Source: Arsenicibacter rosenii
GTDB lineage: Bacteria; Bacteroidota; Bacteroidia; Cytophagales; Spirosomataceae
Length of the DNA: 64,000 nt
NCBI RefSeq assembly: GCF_001870735.1
Contig: NZ_MORL01000019.1
Span: 1 to 64,000, forward strand
Direction of reading: 5' to 3'
The notes below the pieces were generated by a model that saw only the letters and a program-made list of their open reading frames with translations, did no database searches and was not told the DNA's origin. Below, in pieces: positions 42,458-50,605 of this stretch; within the stretch, counting starts at the first letter, position 1; the number at the start of each line of letters is the position of its first letter. Position numbers and translations under genes: made by a program.

Positions 42458-42494
42458 AAGCACGACATGACTGCGAGTGGCAGTTGCCGTGCTT
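42458..42494 (-). terminator. Imperfect terminator after the RmlD-like gene
   Basis: On the minus strand AAGCACGGCAACTGCC pairs imperfectly with AGTCATGTCGTGCTT and is followed by TTGTTT. It is placed directly downstream of the gene ending at 42522. Confidence 0.55.
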
Positions 42495-42521
42495 CTGCAG
42501 TATATAGACGGTACCTGAATA

Positions 42522-43433
42522 CTACGCGTTTGCTGAAATCTGCCCGGCCAGAATGGCGATGCCTTCCGAAAAAGTTTTCGGATCATAGCCCAGTATGGCG
42601 TTTGACTTGTCGAGCGTAAAGCCGGTACGCGGCGGCCGCTGAGCTGGTTGGGTGAACGTTGACGAATCCGCCTGAGCGATCAGCGATTTGTCCAGACCAA
42701 AATAGTCGGCCGTCTGAATCGCCATTTCGTAGGGTGTCAGTACGCCTTTCCCCGAAATATTGAAAATACCTTCGGCTTCTTTGTCGGCAATCAGGTAACA
42801 GCCCATGGCAAGGTCTTCGGCCAGTGTCGGGGAGCGCCATTGGTCCGTAACGACCTTAATGTTTTTACCTTCTTCCAGCGACTTTTTCACCCAGAGAATA
42901 ATGTTCGACCGGCTCATGTCGTGGGCAATGCCGTAGACGAGCATGGTGCGTGCAATGGCCCATTTGATGCCGGAGTGCATTACGGCCTTTTCGGCCGCAT
43001 ACTTGCTCCAGCCGTAGAAACTGACCGGATTTGGTTCGTCGGTTTCGGTGTATGGGCCTGCGGTACCGTCAAACACAAAGTCGGTGGATACGTGGCACAG
43101 AAAGGCGCCGGTTGCCTTGCAGGCCTCAATGATATAGTGAACTGCCAGCACGTTTTGCTGCCAGCAGGCATCTTTTTCAAACTCGCACTGATCGACATTT
43201 GTCATTGCCGCGGTATGGATCACCACATCGGGCTTTACCGAGGTAATCACGTCGAGGACCTGTTCCTTGCTCGTAATATCCATCGGCCGGTATTCGTAGC
43301 CTTCCGTATATGGTAACCGGTTGTCGCCGCGTGCGGTGGCGATGAGCTCAACTGTTGATTCGTTAACGAGGAGGTCAACCAGTTTTTGGCCCAATAACCC
43401 ATTGGAGCCGGTGATTAAGATTCGTTTTGCCAT
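42522..43433 (-). CDS. RmlD-like SDR sugar-nucleotide reductase
   Basis: A 303-residue extended SDR. The nucleotide-binding motif ITGSNGLLGQKLVDLL is near the N-terminus. The catalytic YxxxK is in SFYGWSKYAAEKAVM. It has the dTDP-4-dehydrorhamnose reductase layout (RmlD: HTAAMTNVDQCE, VSTDFVFDGTAGPYTE, KGVLTPYEMA). The other rhamnose genes (rmlABC) are not nearby, so the exact substrate is not certain. It is followed by its own terminator. Confidence 0.85.
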   Translation of the reverse strand: MAKRILITGSNGLLGQKLVDLLVNESTVELIATARGDNRLPYTEGYEYRPMDITSKEQVLDVITSVKPDVVIHTAAMTNVDQCEFEKDACWQQNVLAVHYIIEACKATGAFLCHVSTDFVFDGTAGPYTETDEPNPVSFYGWSKYAAEKAVMHSGIKWAIARTMLVYGIAHDMSRSNIILWVKKSLEEGKNIKVVTDQWRSPTLAEDLAMGCYLIADKEAEGIFNISGKGVLTPYEMAIQTADYFGLDKSLIAQADSSTFTQPAQRPPRTGFTLDKSNAILGYDPKTFSEGIAILAGQISANA

Positions 43434-43503
43434 AAATCAGGTAACGCATGAGAAAGGTCCTGTGCAAGTAAGGGCTAACCGGTTGAGTTGCCAAAACGTG
43501 CCG

Positions 43504-44214
43504 TTACTTTTTAGCGTAGATATATCCGAACTGTTTCGTGATCTTTTTCTTTTTTATCCATTTCCCCTCCATATTCATCCGGACGTCTTTCTGTGGACGG
43601 TCGCGGTTGTCGCGGGGCTGTTTTGCAATACTGTCTACTACCGCAAGGCCATCAATCACCTCGCCGAAAACCGTGTAATTCCCATCGAGGTGGGGCGTTC
43701 CGCCCAGCGTTTTGTAGACGTTGGCCTGCTCTTCGGTAGGCAGGTGGCCGTTCATGCCTTTAATGCGGTCGCGTTGCTGAGCCAGCGAGGCTTCGTCCCA
43801 GACACGGCCCTGCACAATGTAAAACTGGCAGCTGCTGGAGGCTTTTTCAGGGTTGTTGTCACGGGCGGCTGCCAGTGTTCCTTTCTTGTGAAACAGCTCC
43901 GGTACAAACTCTGCCGGTACGCGGTAGTTTTTGCCGCCACTGCCCAGAGCCTGCCCTGGCTGCGCATTTTTTGAGTTCGGGTCTCCGCCCTGAATCATGA
44001 AATTCTGGATCACCCGGTGAAACAACAACCCGTTGTAAAAGGACGAATCAACCAGCTTGATGAAGTTTTCCTTGTGCTTTGGCGTCTGGTCATACAGGAT
44101 CAGGTGCATGGTCCCGTAGTCGGTGGTTAGTTTAACCAGATAATCTTTTTTCTTTTTGTTCTGGGCCACCAGCGTCAGCGGCAACAGACACAATATCAGT
44201 AATACCTGTTTCAT
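43504..44214 (-). CDS. Exported cyclophilin-type peptidyl-prolyl isomerase
   Basis: A 236-residue protein with a signal peptide ([18 protein letters not shown]) and a cyclophilin domain: [18 protein letters not shown] holds the catalytic Arg and the conserved [17 protein letters not shown] and SSCQFYIV follow. It assists proline isomerisation of exported proteins. The start at 44214 is 1 bp after the stop of the upstream ABC ATPase, so the two are an operon. Longer starts at 44244 are less likely. Confidence 0.93.
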   Translation of the reverse strand: MKQVLLILCLLPLTLVAQNKKKKDYLVKLTTDYGTMHLILYDQTPKHKENFIKLVDSSFYNGLLFHRVIQNFMIQGGDPNSKNAQPGQALGSGGKNYRVPAEFVPELFHKKGTLAAARDNNPEKASSSCQFYIVQGRVWDEASLAQQRDRIKGMNGHLPTEEQANVYKTLGGTPHLDGNYTVFGEVIDGLAVVDSIAKQPRDNRDRPQKDVRMNMEGKWIKKKKITKQFGYIYAKK

Positions 44215-44215
44215 A

Positions 44216-44842
44216 TCACAATTCAACACGGTTGGCAAATGCATCTTTCAGCCGTTGGTCGTGGGTCACTACTACCAGACTGGCTCCGATCTGTTCTGAC
44301 TGTTGCCGCAGCAGGGCAATCACCTTTTCCGTATTTACATCATCCAGACTGGAGGTCGGTTCGTCGGCCAGAATCATGTTGGGCTGGTTCATCATGGCGC
44401 GGGCAATGCTGACCCGTTGCTGCTCGCCCAGACTCAGCTGACTCGTTTTCTTCGACAGGTGCTCGGCAAAGCCAAGCTGTTCGGCCAGCTGACGGGCACG
44501 GGATTTGTCCTGTGGCTTCTGGGCCAGATAGTTGGCTAACAGCAGGTTGTCTATTACGGAGAGCGAACTGACAAAGTGCGGTTTCTGGTAAATAATACCC
44601 ACATGCTGTGCCCGGAACGCGGCCGTTTCAGCAGGGCTCAGCTTCGTCAGGTCGGTTGTGTTGATGGTCACCGATCCGGTTTCCGGTTTGAGGAGCAGCG
44701 CCAGTAAGTGCAGAAACGTAGTTTTGCCGGTTCCTGAGCGTCCGAGGATAAGCAAGGCTTCCCGGTCGGCACAATTCAGGTCCGGAAACGCAAATCGTTT
44801 CGCTGGCGAGTAGGAAAATGTCAGTTGACGAGTGGTCAGCAT
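44216..44842 (-). CDS. ABC transporter ATP-binding protein (LolD/MacB-like)
   Basis: A 208-residue ATPase. Walker [10 protein letters not shown]; signature LSLGEQQR; Walker [14 protein letters not shown]; switch His in VVVTHDQ. Overall this is the LolD/MacB/FtsE class. No permease gene is next to it; the next gene is a cyclophilin, and the permease must be elsewhere. The start [11 protein letters not shown] at 44842 is preferred over an extension at 44872. It is divergent from purN, with the two -7-like elements within 30 bp. Confidence 0.9.
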   Translation of the reverse strand: MLTTRQLTFSYSPAKRFAFPDLNCADREALLILGRSGTGKTTFLHLLALLLKPETGSVTINTTDLTKLSPAETAAFRAQHVGIIYQKPHFVSSLSVIDNLLLANYLAQKPQDKSRARQLAEQLGFAEHLSKKTSQLSLGEQQRVSIARAMMNQPNMILADEPTSSLDDVNTEKVIALLRQQSEQIGASLVVVTHDQRLKDAFANRVEL

Positions 44843-44869
44843 GTTGATTTGTCGGGGCAACGGTTCGGA

Positions 44870-44896
44870 CAAAGTTACGCAAAACTCGTAATTTCG
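44870..44896. promoter_or_regulatory. Back-to-back promoter region of the ABC ATPase and purN genes
   Basis: On the minus strand TAACTTTG (44877-44870) is an exact -7 element for the ABC gene. On the plus strand TAATTTCG (44889-44896) is a variant -7 for purN, 6 bp before its ATG. The elements are 11 bp apart, so the two transcripts could compete. Confidence 0.45.
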
Positions 44897-44902
44897 CCCA
44901 TT

Positions 44903-45466
44903 ATGAAACGTATTGCCATTTTTGCTTCGGGCTCAGGCAGTAATGCCGAAAAGATTGCCGACTATTTTGCGGGTCGCACAGACGTAGAGATCTCGCTTAT
45001 CCTTTCCAATAACCCCAAAGCAGGTGTCATCGACCGCGCACGGCGGCTGCATATTCCGGTGCTGCTCTTCGACCGGACAACTTTTTACCAAACCGACCGC
45101 ATCACGCAATTCCTGCTGGCGCAGCACGTTGATCTGGTTGTATTAGCGGGATTTATGTGGCTTGTACCGGCGGGTCTGGTAGCGGCTTTTCCGGACAAAA
45201 TTGTCAATATCCATCCGGCGTTGTTGCCGAAATATGGCGGCAAAGGCATGTACGGCCACTTCGTGCATGAAGCTGTTGTGGCAGCGGGTGAAAGGGAGTC
45301 GGGGATTACCATTCATTTTGTAAACAATCACTACGACGAAGGGGCTCCGGTTTTCCAGGCCAGCTGTGTGGTAGAGCCGACCGATACGCCGGACGATGTA
45401 GCGCGTAAGGTGCAGGTACTCGAACACGAGCACTTCCCCCGCGTGGTCGATGAATTGTTAAAATAA
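44903..45466 (+). CDS. purN: Phosphoribosylglycinamide formyltransferase
   Basis: A 187-residue purine-synthesis enzyme that transfers a formyl group from 10-formyl-THF to GAR. It has FASGSGSNAEKIADYF at the start, FMWLVPAGLV, and the catalytic NIHPALLPKYGGKGMYG with N, H and later the aspartate in HYDEGAPVFQ. The start MKRIAIFASGSGSN is the usual one; the upstream ATG adds an unneeded extension. It is not in a purine cluster. Confidence 0.95.
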   Translation: MKRIAIFASGSGSNAEKIADYFAGRTDVEISLILSNNPKAGVIDRARRLHIPVLLFDRTTFYQTDRITQFLLAQHVDLVVLAGFMWLVPAGLVAAFPDKIVNIHPALLPKYGGKGMYGHFVHEAVVAAGERESGITIHFVNNHYDEGAPVFQASCVVEPTDTPDDVARKVQVLEHEHFPRVVDELLK

Positions 45467-45518
45467 TGTAAAATGCATGATGAATAATGAGGGTAAACCG
45501 GAAACCCGTTAATGTTGT

Positions 45519-45562
45519 AACGCTGTGTTCTTTGTGCTATACCTCCGTGAGCTCTGTGGTTT
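45519..45562. repeat. Imperfect GTG(T/A)TCTTTGTG-type intergenic repeat
   Basis: CGCTGTGTTCTTTGTGCTAT is followed by CCTCCGTGAGCTCTGTGGTT. Such near-repeats with CTTTGTGxT are common in intergenic DNA of many bacteria and give rise to spurious ORFs of the form NHRAHGGIAQRTQR. No gene is inferred here. Confidence 0.4.
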
Positions 45563-45630
45563 AGAAGCAACAGGATTCCGGGAAGATGGCCTCTGATGAT
45601 TCATGGTCCATAACTATTCTTACACGACTG

Positions 45631-46011
45631 ATGAGAAAAATACTGATTGCAGGGTTGCTGGCGGGGTTGACGGGGTGTTTCCGGCCGGCCATTCCGATTT
45701 CGACGCAACCTAATTACCCCGTTGATGTCTTTTACGAAAATCAGCGGCCCGACCGGTCATTTGAAGAATTACAAAAGCTGGAAATGACGCAGGAAACCCT
45801 GGTAACCAGCCGTCAGATGGAAAGCGGCCGGATGATCAGCCGTGGAAATAATATGCAGGATAAAGAGTTGTTGCTGGCAAAAATGTCGATGGAAGCCAAG
45901 AAGCTGGGAGCAACTGCGCTGGTCAATATTAAGTATACCTACTACACCACCGCTACTGTCAACGGATATACCCTGACGGCAACGGCCGTTCGCTACCGGC
46001 AGGAGAACTAG
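45631..46011 (+). CDS. Small lipoprotein, possibly heavy-metal-binding YbjQ-like
   Basis: A 126-residue protein with a lipobox (MRKILIAGLLAGLTGCF, C16). Middle: VFYENQRPDRSFEELQKLEM; end: KKLGATALVNIKYTYYTTAT then NGYTLTATAVRY. The C-terminal region resembles small beta-rich lipoprotein domains (heavy-metal-binding/YbjQ-like), but no firm family is recognised. The start at 45631 is preferred over 45586 because the lipobox begins there. It ends immediately before the next convergent gene stop. Confidence 0.7.
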   Translation: MRKILIAGLLAGLTGCFRPAIPISTQPNYPVDVFYENQRPDRSFEELQKLEMTQETLVTSRQMESGRMISRGNNMQDKELLLAKMSMEAKKLGATALVNIKYTYYTTATVNGYTLTATAVRYRQEN

Positions 46012-46245
46012 TTATTTTACCTCTTCATAATCAACGTATTCCCCGCCTTTGAAGCCCTGTCCCGGCTTCTGGTCGGGTGTGCGGGGCTGCACGTACGTTT
46101 CGCCATCCCGACGTGGCCGGAATTGCTCATTCTGCCGTTTTTGCTCTTTTACCAATTGCCGGCCAACCAGCAGCCAGAACAGAAACCGCCGGACCGACGG
46201 GACAAAAACGATAATCAAAAAGGCGATAAAAAGGTACTTTAACAT
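46012..46245 (-). CDS. DUF4834 membrane protein
   Basis: A 77-residue protein with one membrane segment (about 3-28: LKYLFIAFLIIVFVPSVRRF) and a charged, proline-rich tail ending GFKGGEYVDYEEVK. This is the DUF4834 pattern of Bacteroidota; no function is known. Its stop codon abuts that of the small lipoprotein with no gap. Confidence 0.85.
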   Translation of the reverse strand: MLKYLFIAFLIIVFVPSVRRFLFWLLVGRQLVKEQKRQNEQFRPRRDGETYVQPRTPDQKPGQGFKGGEYVDYEEVK

Positions 46246-46299
46246 AATTTCTTCTTCTTTTAATCAAAACGTGCCGGGCACAAATTTAGTTTAAACCTT

Positions 46300-46307
46300 T
46301 AGCTTTG
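46300..46307 (+). promoter_or_regulatory. -7 element TAGCTTTG before the TSUP transporter gene
   Basis: Exact TAnnTTTG match, 6 bp before the ATG at 46314. Transcription would begin at or very near the start codon, i.e. the message may be leaderless. Confidence 0.5.
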
Positions 46308-46313
46308 CCCAGC

Positions 46314-47111
46314 ATGAACACACAGGAAATTATCGGATATATCGCAGCGTTGGTGGTCGGTCTTGTCATTGGTCTGGCAGGCGGGGGAGGGTCGATTCTG
46401 ACGGTTCCGGTGTTTGTCTACCTGTTTTCTATTCCGCCGATATTGGCCACTACTTATTCGCTTTTTGTGGTTGGGGTGACCTCGTTAGTGGGCTCAGTGG
46501 CCCATCTCCGCGCCGGCCGCGTTGATTTACGGGTAACGGCGGCGTTTGCACTGCCTTCGTTTGTATCGGTATATCTGGCGCGCCGGTTGCTGGTCCCCGC
46601 TTTGCCCGACCCGCTGTTCCAGTTCGGGACTTATGCGTTGCCTAAGAGTGAAGCCATTCTCTTTTTCTTTGCCTTTGTGATGATTATGGCCGCCCGCGCC
46701 ATGATCCGGAACCAGCGCCCCGAGGCCGGTGAAGCGGCCGACGGCCGCCCGCGCTATGTACCGCTGGCGCTTGATGGCCTGGCGGTTGGTTTGCTGACGG
46801 GCACCATCGGAGCCGGTGGTGGTTTCCTGATTGTGCCGATGCTGGTTCTGCTGGCGGGTCTGCCCGTACACCGCGCCGTTGCGACGTCTGTGCTGATCAT
46901 TGCGGCCAACTCATTTGTCGGCTTTCTGGGTGACATTCACCATACTGACCTGAATTACCAGTTTCTGCTGCCCTTCACTGGCCTGTCAGTAATAGGTATT
47001 TTCGGCGGGCTCTGGCTGGCCCCGTTCATTCATCCGGCCCATCTGCGCCGGGGCTTCGGCTGGTTTGTACTGGTGGTGGCGGGGTATATTGTGTTGCGGG
47101 AGGTGTTGTGA
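46314..47111 (+). CDS. TSUP-family (TauE/SafE) membrane transporter
   Basis: A 265-residue polytopic protein. Start MNTQEIIGYIAALVVGLVIG is followed by the glycine-rich LAGGGGSILTVPVFVYLF and, in the second half, LLTGTIGAGGGFLIVPMLVL. These duplicated GxGGG motifs are diagnostic of the TSUP family, which exports sulfite, sulfoacetate or other organic anions. About 8 helices. ATG at 46314 is preferred over TTG at 46305. No sulfur-metabolism genes lie nearby. Confidence 0.88.
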   Translation: MNTQEIIGYIAALVVGLVIGLAGGGGSILTVPVFVYLFSIPPILATTYSLFVVGVTSLVGSVAHLRAGRVDLRVTAAFALPSFVSVYLARRLLVPALPDPLFQFGTYALPKSEAILFFFAFVMIMAARAMIRNQRPEAGEAADGRPRYVPLALDGLAVGLLTGTIGAGGGFLIVPMLVLLAGLPVHRAVATSVLIIAANSFVGFLGDIHHTDLNYQFLLPFTGLSVIGIFGGLWLAPFIHPAHLRRGFGWFVLVVAGYIVLREVL

Positions 47112-47219
47112 CTGAATAACAAGAAGCTGTCCTTTTTCAAAGAGCAGAGATTGACTATCCAACAACTTTTTGCTTTTTTATCATATTTTAAATAGTTCAG
47201 TACTCATTGACATAAGATT

Positions 47220-49199
47220 ATGCAAAAGATCACTACGCTATTCACACTGCTTTTTTTCGCAGTTATTGTTATGGCTTCCGCCAAGCCTCATCAGTCCTTA
47301 ACCAGCTCAGTTGTCAGCGAAACCTGTCCTTCTATTGGCGTTAGTTTTACGATCACTGGCGCAGCGGCATCTACTTTAAACAATAATGGTGTTAGTACAA
47401 CTGTAGTCATTGCTAATGAAGGAATGATGCAGGTTAGTCCGCTAACGGCTACAATATCAACCAATAACTTGCGCTTTTTAACCAAATGGACGTCAAACGG
47501 GAATGTGGCAGAACGCGGGATACCACTGCCGGTCAGTCGTCCGGATGGGGTATCAGACTTGAGCTATTTCAGCAATTCGTATGGTAGCTACTCGCGGATT
47601 AACCCCGCAATAAGCGGGTTTACGAGTCAGACGATGACGCCATTTATTGATGCTAATAATAACGGGCAGTTTGATGAAGCAAGTGAGTGTATCGGAGCTC
47701 CTGTATTGATTACGTTTGTGATTAACGCCCCTGTCAGTACAACAAACTGTACTGACGTTACATTTAGTTATGTCGTAACGAGCAGTTCGTCTACAACGAA
47801 TCTGGTGACGGTTGCCAATACAAACCCGTCGAGTTCGACAATTCAGATGACTAGCGGGGACTATTTTCAGGTAGGAGCGCTTACAACCAACACATCTGTG
47901 GCAGCTCTCCGGTTCATCGAAAATGTTGCTTTCAGCGGTCCCGTTATTACGGATATGGGCTTGATTACAGCTCCGTTACTTACCTTCAATACAAGCGCTG
48001 GTACGTATTTCAACCGCACATATGGACCATACATGTTGCCCGAGTCAAGTATATCTGTTGTACTTAGCTCAACCATTACACCGTATCTTGATCTGAATTT
48101 TGATGGTCAGTATAATGCGGGAACAGAGTGCCTGGGAAAACCGGCCTACCTTGTATATCAAATTAAAAGGCCGGTTAGTACGACCATAGCTTGTGCCGAT
48201 GTTACATTCAGCTATACATTAACCGGCAACACGCCGGTACCGCTTTCTAACACTAGTCCGGTAAGTCCGACAATAATCCTCGGGAGTGGCGGTTCATTAC
48301 AATTTAGCCAGGGTACCTCAAACGTTCCGCTAAATAATCTGCGGTTCCTTGAAAAAGTAACCTATAGTAGCCCGGTCATAACCGATATTGGGTTGATAAC
48401 GGCAGCTTCACTGACCTTTAGTTCCGGAGCAAATACGGTCAACAACCGGTATTTTGACCGAAGTGTCGGTCCATTTGTATTACCTGATCCTGCCGTAACA
48501 GTAGTGATAAGTGTGACCGCAATACCTTATATTGACCTTAACGGAGATCAGCAATATAATCCTGATAATGAGTGTTTTGGCAAATCATTGACGTATGTCT
48601 TGGTTTGTAATAATGCCCTTTTTACGGTACAGTCGGGACCGTGGAATAGCCCGTCGATCTGGTTGTGGGGACGCGTTCCTGATTTGAGTACCCCTGTTAC
48701 GATTAGCCATACCGTGACAGTACCAAACTATGTGGCGGGACAGGCAAAACAAGTGTCCTATGGTCCGGGAGGCAGGATTTTGTTTCAGAAAGGTAGTTTG
48801 CTGCGGCTAGGCGGAGAGCCTTGTAATCCGATGACGGCTGATCCTCATACATTACTGACGCAGAATACGTGGCAGGTTGATGAATTAAGGAGCATGTCCA
48901 ATAATGTTATTGACTACTACAAACGTGGTGCGACTACCGGTAATACCAGTAACTATGATAACAGCAATATATACCGTTTTTTTGTCGACGGTACAGGAGA
49001 GTACACCAATGATGGAATTGTGAAGCCAATTACTTGGAATTTTGTCAATGCAGAACGAACAAAGGTTCGCATTACGGAGTCCGCTACAACGTATAACTGG
49101 GAAAACCTTATTTTAACGCCATTCAGTCTGGAATACACTGAATATGCAAACCGGAACGGGAGTAATTTATTAGGTCAGATACGCCGTACTGTGCGCTAA
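47220..49199 (+). CDS. Secreted protein with three tandem repeat modules
   Basis: A 659-residue exported protein with a signal peptide (ITTLFTLLFFAVIVMASAK). Three repeats of about 140 residues follow (about 36-172, 173-318, 319-465). Each ends in an EF-hand-like loop: DANNNGQFDEASEC, DLNFDGQYNAGTEC and DLNGDQQYNPDNEC, then G-K/A. Next comes a G8-like segment (SGPWNSPSIWLWGRVPD) and a C-terminal beta-rich region like lipocalin (WQVDEL, WENLILTPFSLEYTEY). No known family is recognised for the repeat. The gene is AT-richer than its neighbours and stands alone. Confidence 0.75.
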   Translation: MQKITTLFTLLFFAVIVMASAKPHQSLTSSVVSETCPSIGVSFTITGAAASTLNNNGVSTTVVIANEGMMQVSPLTATISTNNLRFLTKWTSNGNVAERGIPLPVSRPDGVSDLSYFSNSYGSYSRINPAISGFTSQTMTPFIDANNNGQFDEASECIGAPVLITFVINAPVSTTNCTDVTFSYVVTSSSSTTNLVTVANTNPSSSTIQMTSGDYFQVGALTTNTSVAALRFIENVAFSGPVITDMGLITAPLLTFNTSAGTYFNRTYGPYMLPESSISVVLSSTITPYLDLNFDGQYNAGTECLGKPAYLVYQIKRPVSTTIACADVTFSYTLTGNTPVPLSNTSPVSPTIILGSGGSLQFSQGTSNVPLNNLRFLEKVTYSSPVITDIGLITAASLTFSSGANTVNNRYFDRSVGPFVLPDPAVTVVISVTAIPYIDLNGDQQYNPDNECFGKSLTYVLVCNNALFTVQSGPWNSPSIWLWGRVPDLSTPVTISHTVTVPNYVAGQAKQVSYGPGGRILFQKGSLLRLGGEPCNPMTADPHTLLTQNTWQVDELRSMSNNVIDYYKRGATTGNTSNYDNSNIYRFFVDGTGEYTNDGIVKPITWNFVNAERTKVRITESATTYNWENLILTPFSLEYTEYANRNGSNLLGQIRRTVR

Positions 49200-49209
49200 C
49201 AACGTTGCG

Positions 49210-50394
49210 CTAATCCTTCGCATACCGCGACCGCAGGCGGCGGGCAACGTCGTCGGCGAGTTCGTCGCGCATGCTGCTGTAGAGCTGCCAGCGGGAAGGC
49301 GGATGCAGGTCGGCGGTCTTGAGCGAATTGCCGTTGAGGGCCCGGTCGTCGCCGCTGAACGTTTCCCATTCCGTTACCCAGGTGCGGGTCTCCCAAACGG
49401 TTTCTTCCCACACGACTTTGTCCGTAAATGTGTTGAGGGCCCGCATCCGCAAATCGAGACCGGCCTTGATTTCGCGCCGGTGTGTCGTAAGTGTCCCGCT
49501 GACTTTCTCCATAATCGCCACCTTGGTCGAGTCATTGATCTTTTTCTCGCCAACCTTGTAGGTTTGATTACTATACACCTTGGTCGATGACGACGAGAGG
49601 GTTTCGTTAAACGGCGAATAATCGGTTACCTTCATCTGAACTACCTGATGAACGTTAAAATCTGTATCCACTGCCTGCTGTGGCAGGTATAGCCGGACAA
49701 ATGTCGAAGGGGTCGGGTTACGTTCGATGTTCCGGAAGATAAGCTGTTCCAGTTCACGGTTGTCGTCGGAGTCGATTTCGCGGGTAGGGCCAATCGGGTC
49801 GACAACCACCCGCAGAATGGCAAACGGCAGGGCCTGTGCCGATTTATCCCGCGAGTCACGATAACCGGGTACCCAGTCTGTAGCTTTATTGTAGTTCAGA
49901 TACGCCTCTTTGGCGGCTAACCGGTCCCGGATACGCTCCGCGAAGGCGTCTTCGGCCGCCTGATAGCGATCTTCTGCCGCCAGCTGCCGGACTTCATGCT
50001 GTTGCGTTGCATACGATGCCGGATAGGTAGCCAGCCATGCCGCACAGCTATCACACTGATGGGGCGAGCCACTGCGTGCGTTGTCGGTCAGCAACTGTAG
50101 CTGCGTGTACCGCTGAAAAACCGGTTCCCACCGGAACGGATTGGCGGGGTCGGGCCGGGCAGACAACTGCCGGATCGCTGCCTGATGCTGGTTATAGGCG
50201 CGGACAAACGCTTCCCTGATAATGATATGGGCAAGCCGGTGCCCGCGTTTGAAAGGCCCCTTAGCTTGTTGGAGCCGGAACGCCGCCCGCTGAACCGCAA
50301 GGTCATAATTACCCTCCCGGAATGCGGTTTGGCCGCTGCTACATGCCGACAGCCAGCCCGCCAGCAGACAAATAAATACAATAAGCCGGAACAT
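49210..50394 (-). CDS. Lipoprotein of unknown function
   Basis: A 394-residue lipoprotein with lipobox LSAC (MFRLIVFICLLAGWLSACSS). A helical N-terminal region with TPR-like spacing (FREGNYDLAVQRAAFRLQQA, EDRYQAAEDAFAERIR) is followed by a beta-rich part with KVYSNQTYKVGEKKINDSTK. A cysteine pair, CDSCAAW, sits near residue 110. No family can be given. It converges on the triplicated protein gene, 10 bp from its stop. Confidence 0.75.
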   Translation of the reverse strand: MFRLIVFICLLAGWLSACSSGQTAFREGNYDLAVQRAAFRLQQAKGPFKRGHRLAHIIIREAFVRAYNQHQAAIRQLSARPDPANPFRWEPVFQRYTQLQLLTDNARSGSPHQCDSCAAWLATYPASYATQQHEVRQLAAEDRYQAAEDAFAERIRDRLAAKEAYLNYNKATDWVPGYRDSRDKSAQALPFAILRVVVDPIGPTREIDSDDNRELEQLIFRNIERNPTPSTFVRLYLPQQAVDTDFNVHQVVQMKVTDYSPFNETLSSSSTKVYSNQTYKVGEKKINDSTKVAIMEKVSGTLTTHRREIKAGLDLRMRALNTFTDKVVWEETVWETRTWVTEWETFSGDDRALNGNSLKTADLHPPSRWQLYSSMRDELADDVARRLRSRYAKD

Positions 50395-50519
50395 AGGGTG
50401 GGGAGTAGATTAATGACATAGATGGATGGTTGATTTGTAGCATAACGCCTGAGATAAGTTACAATTGTGTGTGTTATGGTAATTTATTGGCAAGCGTTAA
50501 GGTAGTATTGACTCACGGA

Positions 50520-50585
50520 ATTCACAGTAGTTTCTGCCAGATTCACAGTTTCGCCTAAACGATCCGGAAAAACCGCAGACCTTTG
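50520..50585 (+). promoter_or_regulatory. Two ATTCACAGT repeats 21 bp apart and a -7-like element
   Basis: ATTCACAGT at 50520-50528 and 50541-50549 are exact copies, 21 bp apart. GACCTTTG (50578-50585) is a one-mismatch -7 element. LytTR regulators bind pairs of ACAGT-like 9-bp sites about two helical turns apart. The pair sits upstream of the LytS/LytTR operon and would suit autoregulation. Confidence 0.5.
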
Positions 50586-50605
50586 AGGTATCAGTAACAC
50601 TAGTC

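Noticed and set aside
45331-45570. Minus-strand ORF with NHRAHGGIAQRTQR
   Set aside because: Typical spurious translation of a CTTTGTG-type intergenic repeat; overlaps the 3' end of purN.
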